Notes: generated by a model not told the origin, from the letters alone. A stretch of DNA of 64,000 bases from Hymenobacter psoromatis (GCF_020012125.1 NZ_JAIFAG010000001.1:3348001-3412000); one strand, 5' to 3'; shown: positions 43,751 through 53,506, counted from the stretch's first letter. Numbers and translations are program-made.

Positions 43751-44101
43751 ATGCAACCTTCCATTCGCTTCGCCTTCGGGCCCCGCAACTACCGCCTGAT
43801 GTGGCTGGGCCTGGCCGTGCTGGCCGCCGGCTTTATCACCATGATGCTCGACGGAGCCGATTACGGCGAAGGTTTCCTGGGCCTCACGCTGGGGCCAATT
43901 CTGCTGTTCGTGGGCTTCGTAATTGAGTTCGCGGCCATTCTAGTGCGCCACACGCCCAGCGAGCTGGTGCCGGACGCGCCGGTGGTGGCCGCCGCGCCCT
44001 TCGTGGCCAGCCTCAAGCCGGCCGCTCCGCCGGTGGCCCCGCCCGCGGCGGCCCCTACCCCCCCACGCCCGGCCAAGCCGGCCTACAAGCGCCCTGGCTA
44101 G
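43751..44101 (+). CDS. DUF3098 small membrane protein
   Basis: A 116-residue protein with two TM helices (LMWLGLAVLAAGFITMMLD and LGPILLFVGFVIEFAAILV) and the DUF3098 opening FAFGPRNYRLMWLGLAVL. The C-terminal 45 residues are Ala/Pro-rich and probably disordered (APPVAPPAAAPTPPRPAKP). The family is confined to Bacteroidota and usually sits between ftsX and uppP, as here. This suggests an envelope role, perhaps in division or undecaprenyl recycling, though nothing is proven. Confidence 0.9.
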   Translation: MQPSIRFAFGPRNYRLMWLGLAVLAAGFITMMLDGADYGEGFLGLTLGPILLFVGFVIEFAAILVRHTPSELVPDAPVVAAAPFVASLKPAAPPVAPPAAAPTPPRPAKPAYKRPG

Positions 44102-44124
44102 GTTTTGGCTTGTCGCCGCCTGTC

Positions 44125-44180
44125 ATTGTGAGCTGTTTGGCCTTGCGAGCGCAGCGCGGCAAGGTCAAACAGCTCACAAT
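44125..44180. repeat. Inverted repeat before uppP (CCTTGCGAGCG core in the loop)
   Basis: ATTGTGAGCTGTTTGGCCTTGC (44125-44146) pairs with 44159-44180 with one mismatch. It is followed by AT-rich AACAATTAACAATC text leading to the uppP start. Confidence 0.88.
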
Positions 44181-44203
44181 CAACAATTAACAATCAACAA
44201 AAA

Positions 44204-45034
44204 ATGACTTATTGGCACGCGCTGCTGCTGGCAATAGTGGAAGGAATCACCGAATTTCTGCCCGTATCGAGCACTGGCCACATGATTATTGCTGCCCGGC
44301 TGCTGGGCGTGGAAATGACACCCTTTGCCAAGCTTTTTCTGGTCGTAATTCAGCTCGGGGCCATTTTATCGGTGCTGGTGGTGTACTGGAAGCGCTTTTT
44401 TCAGAGCATCGACTTTTATCTGAAGCTGCTGGTGGCGTTCCTACCCATCGTGGTGGTGGGGCTACTGCTCAAAAAATACATTGATGCGCTGCTGGAATCC
44501 GTGACGACGGTAGCCGTGATGCTGCTGCTGGGCGGCATCGTGCTGGTTTTCATTGATAAGTGGTTTCCGCAGGAGGATTCGCAGGCGGGCGGCCACCCCG
44601 TCACGACGCCCAGCTTTCGGGAGGCGTTCACCATTGGCGTGTTTCAGTGCCTGGCCGTGGTGCCGGGCGTGAGCCGCTCGGCGGCCACCATCATCGGCGG
44701 CCTCACGCAGAAGCTGACGCGCAAAGCGGCGGCCGAATTTGCTTTTTTCCTGGCCATGCCCACCATGGCGGCGGCCTCGGCCAAGGATATGTATGACTAC
44801 TACAAGGACGCGCACGCGCAGGGCACGAGCCTAAGCAACCTCTTCACGGGTCAAGAAGTAAAATTGCTGCTGCTCGGCAACGTGGTGGCTTTCGTGGTGG
44901 CGCTGCTGGCCATCCGGCTGTTCGTGGGCTTCGTGACGAAGTATGGTTTCCGCGCCTTTGGCATTTACCGCATTATCGTGGGTGGGTTGCTCTTACTGAT
45001 GATTGGGCTGGGCCTCAATTTGCAACTGGTTTAG
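44204..45034 (+). CDS. uppP: Undecaprenyl-diphosphatase UppP (BacA)
   Basis: A 276-residue integral membrane phosphatase that converts undecaprenyl diphosphate to the monophosphate for reuse in peptidoglycan and polysaccharide synthesis. It gives bacitracin tolerance when abundant. The two catalytic motifs are [17 protein letters not shown] (residues about 11-27) and [16 protein letters not shown] (about 155-170). About eight TM segments fit the family. truB begins one base after its stop codon, so the two genes are co-transcribed. Confidence 0.97.
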   Translation: MTYWHALLLAIVEGITEFLPVSSTGHMIIAARLLGVEMTPFAKLFLVVIQLGAILSVLVVYWKRFFQSIDFYLKLLVAFLPIVVVGLLLKKYIDALLESVTTVAVMLLLGGIVLVFIDKWFPQEDSQAGGHPVTTPSFREAFTIGVFQCLAVVPGVSRSAATIIGGLTQKLTRKAAAEFAFFLAMPTMAAASAKDMYDYYKDAHAQGTSLSNLFTGQEVKLLLLGNVVAFVVALLAIRLFVGFVTKYGFRAFGIYRIIVGGLLLLMIGLGLNLQLV

Positions 45035-45035
45035 T

Positions 45036-45887
45036 ATGAGTGCGAAAAAGCAGCTGGCCGACTTTGATTTTGAAACGGGCGAAGTGTTGCTACTTGATAA
45101 ACCGCTGACCTGGACCTCCTTCGACATCGTGCGCAAGGTGAAAAACGCGCTGCGGCCGCGCAAAATCGGCCACGCCGGCACGCTCGACCCGCTGGCGACC
45201 GGCCTGCTCGTTCTCTGCACCGGCAAGAAAACCAAGGAGATAGACCAGATTCAGGCGCAGGAAAAAGAATACGAAGGTACCTTCCGCCTGGGCCAGACCA
45301 CCCCGAGCTTCGACCTCGAAACGGCCGTGGACGCCGAGCGCCCCTACGCCCACCTCACGGAAGCGGAAATCCGCGCCGCCGTGCTGCCCTTCCTGGGCAA
45401 AATCGAGCAGACGCCGCCGCTATTTTCGGCCGTAAAGGTGGCTGGCAAGCGCGCTTACGAGCTGGCGCGCCAGGGCCAGACGGCCGAGATAAAAGCCAAA
45501 ACCATTGAGATTAAGACTTTTGAGTTAACGCGCATTGCACTGCCGGAAATTGATTTTCGGGTAGTGTGCTCGAAGGGCACCTACGTCCGCAGCCTGGCCC
45601 GCGACCTGGGCGCGGCGCTGGGGGTAGGCGCGCACCTCACGCGCCTGGTGCGCACCCGCATCGGCGACTATCGCCTGGCCGATGCCTGGACCATCGCCCA
45701 ACTTGAGGCCCTGCGTCCGCCCCGGCCCGAAGCTGCCAACGCCGCTGGCGCGGCCCCTGCCCCCCGCGAGCGCCGCCCCGCCGCGCCCCGCGCCGGCCTA
45801 GCCTACTACGCTGCGCAGCAAGCCGAAACGGCCGCGCCTACCCCCCCTGCGGAGGCGGAGGCAGCGCCGTCGCCCGCATCTGCGTAA
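45036..45887 (+). CDS. truB: tRNA pseudouridine(55) synthase TruB with long C-terminal tail
   Basis: A 283-residue enzyme that makes pseudouridine at position 55 of the tRNA T arm. The catalytic Asp is in KIGHAGTLDPLATG (about residue 51). Other conserved parts are LLLDKPLTWTSFDIVRKVK, QTPPLFSAVKVAGKRAYELAR, CSKGTYVRSLARDLG and the RTRIGDYRLADAW end of the core. Beyond residue about 230 there is an Ala/Pro/Glu-rich tail of some 50 residues, probably disordered. I chose the ATG at 45036, one base after the uppP stop. ribF follows 29 bp later. Confidence 0.96.
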   Translation: MSAKKQLADFDFETGEVLLLDKPLTWTSFDIVRKVKNALRPRKIGHAGTLDPLATGLLVLCTGKKTKEIDQIQAQEKEYEGTFRLGQTTPSFDLETAVDAERPYAHLTEAEIRAAVLPFLGKIEQTPPLFSAVKVAGKRAYELARQGQTAEIKAKTIEIKTFELTRIALPEIDFRVVCSKGTYVRSLARDLGAALGVGAHLTRLVRTRIGDYRLADAWTIAQLEALRPPRPEAANAAGAAPAPRERRPAAPRAGLAYYAAQQAETAAPTPPAEAEAAPSPASA

Positions 45888-45916
45888 TCCTAAAAATCCG
45901 CGTCAATCTGCGATTT

Positions 45917-46867
45917 ATGGTAGTTATCACCGACCCTGCCAACTTTCCGCGCCTGGCGAATGCCGTGGTCACCAGCGGCACCTTCGACGGGGTGCACCTG
46001 GGGCACCAGCGCATTTTGGCGCGGCTGCGGCAGGTGGCCGACGCGGTGGGCGGCCCCGCGGTGGTTATCACCTACTGGCCGCACCCGCGCTTGGTGCTGG
46101 GGCCGCCGCCCTCGCACCCCGAACTGCTCGAATTGCAGCTCCTCAACACCCTGGAGGAGCGGGTGGCCCGGCTCGCCGAGCACGGCGTGGACTACCTGCT
46201 GGTGATGCCCTTCACCCGTGAGTTTGCGCAGTGGACTTCGGAAGAATACGTGCAGGAATTATTGTTGAAAACGGTGGGCACTAAGCATTTAGTCATTGGC
46301 TACGACCACCGCTTTGGTAAAAATCGGGAGGGTGGCTTCGACTACCTGGGCCAACATGCCGAGCGATACGGCTTCACGGTGGAGGAAATACCGCGGCAGG
46401 ACGTGGATGCCGTGGGCGTGAGCAGCACCCGCATTCGGCGGGCGCTGCGGGCCGGCGAGGTAGCTACTGCCAACGCCTACCTGGGCTATCATTACCCCCT
46501 CACCGGGCTGGTGGTGACGGGCCAGCAGCTGGGCCGCACCATCGGCTACCCCACGGCCAACCTGCAGGTGCCCGAGCCGCTCAAGTTGGTGCCGGCCATC
46601 GGCATCTACGCGGTGTGGGCCACCACGGCGGCGGGCACTAGGCACCCCGGCATGTTGTCCATCGGCGTGCGGCCGACTATCGGCGCGGACCTGGCGCAAA
46701 CTATTGAGGTGAACATCCTGGACTTCAGTGGCGACCTGTACGGGCAATTCCTGACGCTGGAGTTCGTTGCCTGGCTGCGGGGCGAAGAAAAGTACGACGG
46801 CCTGCCCGCCTTGCAGGCGCAATTGTTGCTGGATGCGGAGGCTACGCGGGCGGCTTTGTCAATTTAG
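45917..46867 (+). CDS. ribF: Bifunctional riboflavin kinase / FAD synthetase RibF
   Basis: A 316-residue enzyme that phosphorylates riboflavin to FMN and adenylates FMN to FAD. The N-terminal FAD synthetase domain has VVTSGTFDGVHLGHQRILARL and HRFGKNREGGFDYL, then VSSTRIRRALRAGEVATANAYLG. The C-terminal riboflavin kinase domain has GRTIGYPTANLQVPE, GIYAVWA and EVNILDFSGDLYGQ. Length fits the family. It ends the run with ftsX, DUF3098, uppP and truB, and an inverted repeat follows its stop codon. No FMN riboswitch is seen upstream. Confidence 0.97.
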   Translation: MVVITDPANFPRLANAVVTSGTFDGVHLGHQRILARLRQVADAVGGPAVVITYWPHPRLVLGPPPSHPELLELQLLNTLEERVARLAEHGVDYLLVMPFTREFAQWTSEEYVQELLLKTVGTKHLVIGYDHRFGKNREGGFDYLGQHAERYGFTVEEIPRQDVDAVGVSSTRIRRALRAGEVATANAYLGYHYPLTGLVVTGQQLGRTIGYPTANLQVPEPLKLVPAIGIYAVWATTAAGTRHPGMLSIGVRPTIGADLAQTIEVNILDFSGDLYGQFLTLEFVAWLRGEEKYDGLPALQAQLLLDAEATRAALSI

Positions 46868-46871
46868 GGTT

Positions 46872-46925
46872 GCGTAAGCCGCTTGTTATTGCGAGCGCAG
46901 CGCGGCAATGACAAGCGGCTTACGC
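46872..46925. repeat. Inverted repeat after ribF (ATTGCGAGCGCAGCGCGGCAAT core)
   Basis: GCGTAAGCCGCTTGTTATTGC (46872-46892) pairs with 46905-46925 with one mismatch around GAGCGCAGCGCG. It may end the ftsX-ribF transcript, although no T run follows. Confidence 0.88.
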
Positions 46926-46944
46926 TTCTACCTGTCAAATATTT

Positions 46945-48225
46945 ATGAAAAAACTTCCTTTCCTTTTTTTACTCTTTATCGCTACCCTCGCCGCTCACGC
47001 GCAGGGCAAGCTAACGGGGGTAGTGCTGGACTCGGCTACCCGGCAGCCGCTGGCGTTCGCCAGCGTGTTTTTGGCCAATACTACGCTGGGCGCGACGACC
47101 ACTGAGCAGGGCGAGTTCGTGTTCCCGAAGGTGCCGGCGGGCAGCTACGACATGGTGGGCTCTTACGTGGGCTATAATTTGAGCAAGCAGCCCGTCACGG
47201 TGGGCAAGGCGGCTGCGCCCCAGAGCATCACGCTGACGCTGAGCGCGTCGGGGCCGACGCTGGGCGAGGTGGTGGTGCACGCCAGCCCGCATAGCCAAGA
47301 AGATTATGACAAGTTTTCGGGGCTTTTTCTGGGGCAGACGGCGTTTTCGCAGCAGTGCCGCATCACTAATCCAAAGAACGTAGTGGTGTTTATCAACGAC
47401 TCGACGCAGGAGCTGGTGGCTTCGGCCAAGAACTTTGTGGAGGTGGAAAACGACGCCCTGGGCTACCGCCTGAAATACTACGGCATGAGCTTCCGCTTCA
47501 GCCCCGACGGCCGGGCCGGCAGCTTCGACGGCCAGCCGGTATTTGAGGAAATGACGCCGCAGGACGACCAGCAGCGCCAGCAGTGGGCCGCCAACCGCGC
47601 TAAAGCCTATGCGGGCTCTTTCACGCACTTTTTGCGCAGCGTGTATACTAATACCTTAAAGGCGCAGGGCTTTCTCGCGCAGCGCGTGCGCCTGCAGCCC
47701 AACCCGGCCTACGCCCGCGCCGAGGCGCAGCGCCAGGCGCTGCTGGGCCAGCGGCCCAACGGCCCCTACTCGATTGCCCAACAGGACTCACTCGATGAGT
47801 GGGGCGGCGTGCAGCCGGCCTTTGCGGTGGTGTATCCGGGGGTGCGGCCGATTGACAGCATCCGGCACGTGTCGGCCGACCGGCAGCACACGTACCTGCG
47901 CTTCACCGGCGATTTGCAAGTGGCGTATTTTGGCGAAACGCCCGACCCAGCTTATGGCCAGCCTATGTCGCCGCTGGGCTACTCGCGCACGCCCTACCCC
48001 GCCGAGCGCGAGGTATCGAAGGTGCGCCTGCTGGCCCGGCAGGTCGAAATTCTGCCCAATGGCTCGCTACACGACTCCGAGGCTGTGGCACTGGGCGAAT
48101 ACTGGGGCTTTGAGAAAATCGGCGAGTTTATGCCCCTGGACTACGAGCCGCCAGCTACCTTAGCTCCTACCCCCGCCGCGCCGCCGCGCGCGCAGCCGGC
48201 CAGCGGCCGGGCGCAAATGCGGTAA
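46945..48225 (+). CDS. Secreted protein with carboxypeptidase-regulatory-like N-domain (paralog 1)
   Basis: A 426-residue exported protein. After the signal peptide (MKKLPFLFLLFIATLAAHAQ) comes a beta-sandwich of the CarboxypepD_reg-like type (LTGVVLDSATRQPLAFASVFL, TTTEQGEFVFPKVPAGSYDM, VGYNLSKQ), as found at the front of TonB-dependent SusC receptors. No plug or barrel follows. The remaining 310 residues are of unknown fold, with SFTHFLRSVYTNTLKAQGF and a late EYWGFEKIGEFMPLDYEPP. The next gene is a tandem paralog with the same layout. Likely located in the periplasm or at the surface. Confidence 0.82.
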   Translation: MKKLPFLFLLFIATLAAHAQGKLTGVVLDSATRQPLAFASVFLANTTLGATTTEQGEFVFPKVPAGSYDMVGSYVGYNLSKQPVTVGKAAAPQSITLTLSASGPTLGEVVVHASPHSQEDYDKFSGLFLGQTAFSQQCRITNPKNVVVFINDSTQELVASAKNFVEVENDALGYRLKYYGMSFRFSPDGRAGSFDGQPVFEEMTPQDDQQRQQWAANRAKAYAGSFTHFLRSVYTNTLKAQGFLAQRVRLQPNPAYARAEAQRQALLGQRPNGPYSIAQQDSLDEWGGVQPAFAVVYPGVRPIDSIRHVSADRQHTYLRFTGDLQVAYFGETPDPAYGQPMSPLGYSRTPYPAEREVSKVRLLARQVEILPNGSLHDSEAVALGEYWGFEKIGEFMPLDYEPPATLAPTPAAPPRAQPASGRAQMR

Positions 48226-48246
48226 GCCCGGCTGGGTGGGCGCACC

Positions 48247-48254
48247 TATTTTTG
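48247..48254 (+). promoter_or_regulatory. Possible -7 box before the second paralog
   Basis: TATTTTTG fits TAnnTTTG and lies 39 bases before the ATG at 48293, in the 67-bp gap between the paralogs. Confidence 0.3.
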
Positions 48255-48292
48255 CAAAAAGCTCTTTCCATTCCGGGCTTTTGCATTTACCT

Positions 48293-49501
48293 ATGCGCGC
48301 TGGCTGGCTCTTTTTATTGTGCCTATTGCCAGGGCTGGCACTGGCCCAAACCAGCCTCAGCGGCACGGTGCGCGACTCCGTGACGCGGCAGCCGCTACCG
48401 TTTGCCAGCGTGTTTTTGGTGAATACCACGCTGGGGGCTACTACTAATGAGCAGGGGCACTACGTGCTGCCGGCCGTGCCGGCGGGCCGCTACGAGGTGG
48501 CCGCCACGTACCTGGGCCACCGGCTGCGGCAGCAGTCGGCGGTGGCAGGCAGCGCGCCGCTCACCGTCGACCTGGTCCTACCCCCCGCCGCGCAGGCGCT
48601 GGGCGAAGTAGTGGTGCGGCCCCGCCTGGCGCTGGCCGATGACTACCAGCGCTTTCTGGAATTATTTGTGGGCACGTCCACCTTCGCGCGCCAGTGCCAG
48701 GTGCGCAACCCCGGCGCGGTGCAAGTGGACTACGACCCCGCGGCGCGGGCGCTCACGGCCGGCGCGGCGCGGCAGCCGCTGCTGATTGATAACCTGGCGC
48801 TGGGCTACCGCCTCACGTTTTATAACCTGTCTTTCCGGGCCGATTTTGCCGACCAGTCGGCCACGCTTACCACGCTCAGCCAGGTGGTTTTCAAGGAGAT
48901 GGCCGGCACTGCTAAGCAACAAAAGCAGTGGGCGGCCAACCGCCTACGGGCTTACCAAGGGTCGTTTATGCACTTTTTGCGTAGCGCCTACGTGGGCGAT
49001 GTGGTGCAGCAGGGCTTCCGGCTGCAACGCTTGCAACGCCTGCCCAACCGCCGCTGGGCCGCCGCCGATAGTCTGGTGCACGCCCGGCAGGCCGCGGGCC
49101 AAATTCTGAACCAGAGTAGCCTACCCCCCTCGGTGTGGCAGCACCTGGCCGAGCCGCACGTTATCTCGATACTTTATGAACCTTACCTGCCGCCCGACAG
49201 CGTGCGCCGCGCCGACGCGGCCGGCCGGGTGTGGCTGCGCTTCCGCGACCTGCTGGCCGTGACCTACGACGGCGAGCGGCCCGATGCTAACTTCCACCTG
49301 CCGGGGGCCGTATCGGGCCGGGCGGGGCCACGCTACCAAGAGTCGGTGGTGCATTTGCAGCCGCCCCCGGCCGCCGAGCTAGCGCCCAATGGCGTGCCCG
49401 TGCGGCCGCTGGCCCTCGTTACGGAAGGCTACTGGGGGTTTGAGAAAATCGGCGAGCTACTGCCCCTTGACTATCTTCCGCCCGCTTTTCCCACTCACTG
49501 A
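48293..49501 (+). CDS. Secreted protein with carboxypeptidase-regulatory-like N-domain (paralog 2)
   Basis: A 402-residue tandem paralog of the gene before it. Signal peptide MRAGWLFLLCLLPGLALAQ, then LSGTVRDSVTRQPLPFASVFL and TTNEQGHYVLPAVPAGRYEV of the CarboxypepD_reg-like domain. The unknown C-terminal region again has SFMHFLRSAYVGDVVQQGF and GYWGFEKIGELLPLDYLPPAF. Shared motifs are in the same order throughout, so this is an old duplication. I chose the ATG at 48293 because the signal peptide begins there. Confidence 0.82.
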   Translation: MRAGWLFLLCLLPGLALAQTSLSGTVRDSVTRQPLPFASVFLVNTTLGATTNEQGHYVLPAVPAGRYEVAATYLGHRLRQQSAVAGSAPLTVDLVLPPAAQALGEVVVRPRLALADDYQRFLELFVGTSTFARQCQVRNPGAVQVDYDPAARALTAGAARQPLLIDNLALGYRLTFYNLSFRADFADQSATLTTLSQVVFKEMAGTAKQQKQWAANRLRAYQGSFMHFLRSAYVGDVVQQGFRLQRLQRLPNRRWAAADSLVHARQAAGQILNQSSLPPSVWQHLAEPHVISILYEPYLPPDSVRRADAAGRVWLRFRDLLAVTYDGERPDANFHLPGAVSGRAGPRYQESVVHLQPPPAAELAPNGVPVRPLALVTEGYWGFEKIGELLPLDYLPPAFPTH

Positions 49502-49517
49502 CTTCGCTTGCGAAGTC
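49500..49517. repeat. Small hairpin between paralog 2 and the CoA-transferase gene
   Basis: GACTTCGC and GCGAAGTC pair around TT, starting inside the stop codon of the preceding gene and ending 8 bases before the next ATG. Confidence 0.6.
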
Positions 49518-49525
49518 CTCGCTGC

Positions 49526-50227
49526 ATGATAACTAAGACGGTACCTGATGCCCGCGCCGCCCTCGCGGGCCTCGCCGATGGCATGACCCTGATGCTGGGC
49601 GGCTTCGGCCTCTGCGGCATCCCCGAAAACGCCATTCAGGAGATTTTGCGGCTGGGCGTGAAGGACTTAACCTGCATCTCGAACAACGCGGGCGTGGATG
49701 ATTTTGGCATTGGGCTGCTGCTGCAGCGGCGGCAGGTGCGCAAGATGATTTCGAGCTACGTGGGCGAGAACGCCGAGTTTGAGCGCCAGCTACTGGCCGG
49801 CGAGCTGGACGTGGAGCTGATTCCGCAGGGCACGCTGGCCGAGCGCTGCCGGGCGGGCGGGGCGGGCATTCCGGCTTTTTTTACCCCGGCCGGCTACGGC
49901 ACCGAGGTGGGGGTAGGGAAGGAAAGCCGCGAGTTCAACGGCAAGATGTACCTGCTCGAAACCGGCCTCACCGCCGATTTTGCGTTCGTGAAAGCTTGGC
50001 GCGGCGACACGGCTGGCAACCTCATCTACCGCGGCACGGCCCGCAATTTCAACCCCATGATGGCGACGGCCGGGAAGATTACCGTGGCCGAGGTAGAAGA
50101 ACTGGTGCCGGCCGGCGAGCTGGACCCGAATGAAATTCACACGCCGGGTATCTTCGTGCAGCGCATTTTTCAGGGTGAGAATTACGAGAAACGCATTGAG
50201 CAGCGCACGGTCAGGAACACTAATTAG
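49526..50227 (+). CDS. scoA: 3-oxoacid CoA-transferase, subunit A
   Basis: A 233-residue alpha subunit of a succinyl-CoA:3-ketoacid CoA-transferase, which moves CoA between succinate and acetoacetate in ketone-body and fatty-acid breakdown. Family segments are [78 protein letters not shown] (shown as one region) and [19 protein letters not shown]. The catalytic Glu lies in the B subunit, encoded at 51663. Unusually a serine hydrolase gene separates the two subunits. I chose the ATG at 49526. Confidence 0.94.
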   Translation: MITKTVPDARAALAGLADGMTLMLGGFGLCGIPENAIQEILRLGVKDLTCISNNAGVDDFGIGLLLQRRQVRKMISSYVGENAEFERQLLAGELDVELIPQGTLAERCRAGGAGIPAFFTPAGYGTEVGVGKESREFNGKMYLLETGLTADFAFVKAWRGDTAGNLIYRGTARNFNPMMATAGKITVAEVEELVPAGELDPNEIHTPGIFVQRIFQGENYEKRIEQRTVRNTN

Positions 50228-50278
50228 CCCGGATTTTAGCGGATTTCACAAGTTTTGTAGGCGACACGGATTTTGTAG

Positions 50279-51595
50279 ATGAAAGCTATGCGCAGCAACA
50301 TGTTGACCTGGGTGCTGGCGCTTAGCGCTGTGGCACCGGCAATGGCCCAATCAGCAGCGCCGGCATCGGCGATACTGCCGATGGCGGCACCTGCTAGCGT
50401 GGGGGTCAGCCCCGAGGGGCTGAAGCAAATTGACCAGCTGCTGCAAGGCTACGTGGACGATGGCCGGCTGCCGGGCGTGATTGCCCTGGTAGCGCGCGAT
50501 GGCAAGGTGGTGTACCGCAAAGCGTTGGGCTACGCCGACGCGGCAGCCAAAACGCCCCTGCGCCCCGACGCCATCGAGCGCATTGCCTCGCAAACCAAGG
50601 CCATCACGAGCGTGGGGCTGATGGAGCTATATGACCAAGGCAAGTTTCAGCTTGATGACCCCATCGCCAAGTACCTGCCGGCTTTTGCGCACCCGCAGGT
50701 GCTGGCCACCTTCCATGCCAAGGACTCGACGTTTACGACGGTGCCGGCGCGCGGTGAGATTACCATTCGGCAGCTGCTGACGCACACATCGGGCATTGGC
50801 TACGCGGTAATTGGCTCGGCCGAGGCGCGGGCCATTTATGCCAAGGCGCACATTCCGTCGGGGGTAGGGTCGCCGCAGGGCACGTTGGGGCCGGCCATCG
50901 ACGCGCTGGCCCGGCAGCCGCTGATGAACCAGCCCGGCGAACGCTTCACCTACGGGCTGAGCGTGGACGTGCTGGGCCGCCTGATTGAGGTGCTGAGCGG
51001 GCAGCCGCTCGACCAGTACCTGCGCGCCCACGTGTTTGAGCCGCTGGCCATGCGCGACACCTACTTCTACCTGCCCACTGACCGGCAAAGCCGCCTCGTG
51101 CCGCTTTACAGCGAAGACGCAGCTCACCGCACGGTAGCCATGCCGACGACCGGTATGCTGGGGCTGCGGCCCGACTTCCCGAACCAGGCGGGCACGTACT
51201 TTTCGGGCGGCGGCGGCCTGTCTTCGACCATCGACGACTACGCCGTTTTCCTGCAAATGATGCTCAACGGCGGTACCTACGGCGGCCACCGCCTGCTAAA
51301 ACCCAGCACGGTAGCCCTGATGACCCAGAACCAGATTGGCGAAGTGAACCAGGGGCTGAACAAGTTCGGCCTGGGTTTCAGCATCGTAACCCCGGCTGAG
51401 GCAGCCCAAACCGGGCAGTCGGTGGGCAGCTACGAGTGGGGCGGCGCGTTTGGCACCGACTACTGGGTGGACCCCAAAGAGCACTTGGTAGTCCTGCTTT
51501 ACACCCAGAAATTTCCGCACAACAACACACCCGACCTGGTACCCCGCTTCCGCAAAGCCGTGTACGCAGCACTGGCCAAGCGCCAGGCCAAGTAG
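50279..51595 (+). CDS. Secreted class C beta-lactamase-like serine hydrolase
   Basis: A 438-residue exported serine hydrolase. The signal peptide ([17 protein letters not shown]) is followed by a beta-lactamase/transpeptidase-like domain with [10 protein letters not shown] (nucleophile Ser about 104, Lys 107), [29 protein letters not shown] in the Tyr region and [22 protein letters not shown]. The C-terminal [23 protein letters not shown] takes the place of the KTG-like strand. Such proteins are usually esterases or D-amino peptidases rather than true beta-lactamases. It sits between the two CoA-transferase subunit genes on the same strand, with gaps of 51 and 67 bp. Confidence 0.92.
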   Translation: MKAMRSNMLTWVLALSAVAPAMAQSAAPASAILPMAAPASVGVSPEGLKQIDQLLQGYVDDGRLPGVIALVARDGKVVYRKALGYADAAAKTPLRPDAIERIASQTKAITSVGLMELYDQGKFQLDDPIAKYLPAFAHPQVLATFHAKDSTFTTVPARGEITIRQLLTHTSGIGYAVIGSAEARAIYAKAHIPSGVGSPQGTLGPAIDALARQPLMNQPGERFTYGLSVDVLGRLIEVLSGQPLDQYLRAHVFEPLAMRDTYFYLPTDRQSRLVPLYSEDAAHRTVAMPTTGMLGLRPDFPNQAGTYFSGGGGLSSTIDDYAVFLQMMLNGGTYGGHRLLKPSTVALMTQNQIGEVNQGLNKFGLGFSIVTPAEAAQTGQSVGSYEWGGAFGTDYWVDPKEHLVVLLYTQKFPHNNTPDLVPRFRKAVYAALAKRQAK

Positions 51596-51662
51596 CGCAA
51601 ACTTTCCAATTCGCGCTACTGCCAGCTGTCTTTTACTTTATCCCTACCCCCTTTTTTCACTC

Positions 51663-52328
51663 ATGCTCGACAAACACGGCATCGCCAAGCGCATCGCGCA
51701 AGAAGTAGAAAATAATTCATACGTTAATCTCGGTATCGGCATCCCGACGCTGGTGGCCAACTACATTCCGGTGGGCATTAACGTGGAACTGCAAAGTGAG
51801 AATGGACTGCTGGGCATGGGGCCTTTCCCGACGGAGGACGCGGTGGACCCCGACCTCATCAACGCCGGCAAGCAAACCGTGACCACGCTGCCGGGCTCCA
51901 GCCTGTTCTCGTCGGCCGACTCGTTTGGCATGATTCGGGGCGAGCACGTGGACCTGACCATCCTGGGGGCGATGGAGGTGAGCGAGCGCGGCGACATCGC
52001 CAACTGGAAAATTCCCGGCAAGATGGTGAAGGGCATGGGCGGCGCGATGGACCTCGTGGCCTCGGCCAAAAATATTATCGTGGCCATGCAGCACGTAGCC
52101 CGCGACGGCTCCTCGAAGCTCCTCCCCGACTGCACCCTACCCCTCACGGGCCTGCGGTGCGTGAAGAAAATCGTGACCGAGCTAGCCGTGCTCGATGTGA
52201 CCCCCGATGGCTTCGTGCTGCGCGAGCGCGCGCCCGGCGTAAGCGTGGCCCAGATACGGGCCGCCACCACGGGCCGGCTGGTAGTGCCGGGCGGCGACGA
52301 CGCGGTGCCCGAGATGACGGGCGTGTAG
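51663..52328 (+). CDS. scoB: 3-oxoacid CoA-transferase, subunit B
   Basis: A 221-residue beta subunit partnering the gene at 49526. The catalytic glutamate that forms the CoA thioester is in [12 protein letters not shown] (about residue 46). Other family parts are [46 protein letters not shown] (one region), [16 protein letters not shown] and [20 protein letters not shown]. Complete length. The AGTAGCGC-type mini inverted repeat lies just upstream at 51591-51620. Confidence 0.95.
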   Translation: MLDKHGIAKRIAQEVENNSYVNLGIGIPTLVANYIPVGINVELQSENGLLGMGPFPTEDAVDPDLINAGKQTVTTLPGSSLFSSADSFGMIRGEHVDLTILGAMEVSERGDIANWKIPGKMVKGMGGAMDLVASAKNIIVAMQHVARDGSSKLLPDCTLPLTGLRCVKKIVTELAVLDVTPDGFVLRERAPGVSVAQIRAATTGRLVVPGGDDAVPEMTGV

Positions 52329-52375
52329 CCAGGCGGGCAGTAGCGCGGACCTGAAAACTACTGTAAATTAGCTCC

Positions 52376-53506
52376 ATGACGCACCGCTACGCCCTCCTCC
52401 TACCCCCCCTTCTGGCCCTGGCCGGCGGGGCCCTGGCCCAAACGGCCCCCACCATCACGGCGGCCGATATGCCTGTGGCCGGCGACTCGCTGCGCCTGAG
52501 CCAGGCGGCCGTGGTGCTGCCGGCCAGCGCGCCGGCCCTCACCATGAGCGGCCCTAGCCAAACGTGGGACTACTCGGGGCTGATGCCCGCCAGCCAGCGG
52601 GTGCAGCGCTATAATGCATTTGCCGCTTCGGCCACGGGGTTACAGCTACTTTTCTTTACCGGGGCCAACAAGGCTAGTATTTCTACCCCGCAGCTCCTAC
52701 CCACCGGGGCCGGGGCCGCGCTGCCGATTACCGACACCAAGGAGTTCTTCAACCTGGCAAACAACCTCTTCTACTCAGTTGGCTTTGGGGCCACCGTGAG
52801 CGGCACGGCGCTGCCCGTGCTCTACGCGCAGAACAACGACGTCATTTACTCCTTGCCGGTGACGTACAGCAGCAACTCTACCACCGATTTTTTCTTAAGC
52901 AACTCGCTCATAACGGCTTCACTACCCGGCACGGGCTACCTCAGCCGCCAGCGTCAGCGCATTAACCGGGCCGATGCGTGGGGCACGGTTACTACTCCCT
53001 ACGGCACGTTTCAGGCGTTACGGGTGGTTACCTCGCTGGCCGACCACGACAGCGTGGTGGTGGGGGCCGGCCCCGGCCAGGGCCTCGACCTGCCGCTCGT
53101 GCGGGAGTACAAGTGGCTGGCCACGGGCCAGCACGTGCCCGTGCTGACCATTACCACGGCCACCGTGGCGGGCCGCGAGGTAATAACGGGCGTGGAGTAC
53201 CGGGATAGTTACCGGCACTTAGTGCCATTGGCCACGCGCGGCGCGGCCGGCCCAGCCGGCCTCAGCGCCTACCCCAACCCGTCGGCCGTGGGCACGGCGC
53301 TGCGGCTGGCGGCCCCGGCCGGGGGCGGGCCGCTGCGCGTGGTGGGCACCGATTTGCTGGGGCGGCGGCTGTTTGCGGTGGTGCTGCCCGCGCCGGCCGG
53401 TGAGGTCACGCTGGGGGCCGATTTATTCGGCGCTTTTCGGGGCGTGGCGTTGCTCACGGTGCAGTCGGCGCAGGGCGTAGCTACCCAGCGCGTGGTGCGC
53501 GAATAA
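52376..53506 (+). CDS. Secreted protein with T9SS type A sorting domain
   Basis: A 376-residue secreted protein. Signal peptide MTHRYALLLPPLLALAGGALAQ, a beta-rich body of unknown family (LTMSGPSQTWDYSGLMP, a pattern recurrent in Cytophagales cargo), and from about residue 300 a type IX sorting domain: LSAYPNPSAVGTALRL, LRVVGTDLLGRRLFAVVL and ALLTVQSAQGVATQRVV. It is probably exported across the outer membrane by the T9SS and anchored or released. No enzymatic motif is visible. Confidence 0.85.
   Translation: MTHRYALLLPPLLALAGGALAQTAPTITAADMPVAGDSLRLSQAAVVLPASAPALTMSGPSQTWDYSGLMPASQRVQRYNAFAASATGLQLLFFTGANKASISTPQLLPTGAGAALPITDTKEFFNLANNLFYSVGFGATVSGTALPVLYAQNNDVIYSLPVTYSSNSTTDFFLSNSLITASLPGTGYLSRQRQRINRADAWGTVTTPYGTFQALRVVTSLADHDSVVVGAGPGQGLDLPLVREYKWLATGQHVPVLTITTATVAGREVITGVEYRDSYRHLVPLATRGAAGPAGLSAYPNPSAVGTALRLAAPAGGGPLRVVGTDLLGRRLFAVVLPAPAGEVTLGADLFGAFRGVALLTVQSAQGVATQRVVRE

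Noticed and set aside
50279..51595. True antibiotic-resistance beta-lactamase
   Set aside because: The SxxK motif is present but the Tyr and KTG regions are not those of AmpC; general serine hydrolase or esterase is more likely.
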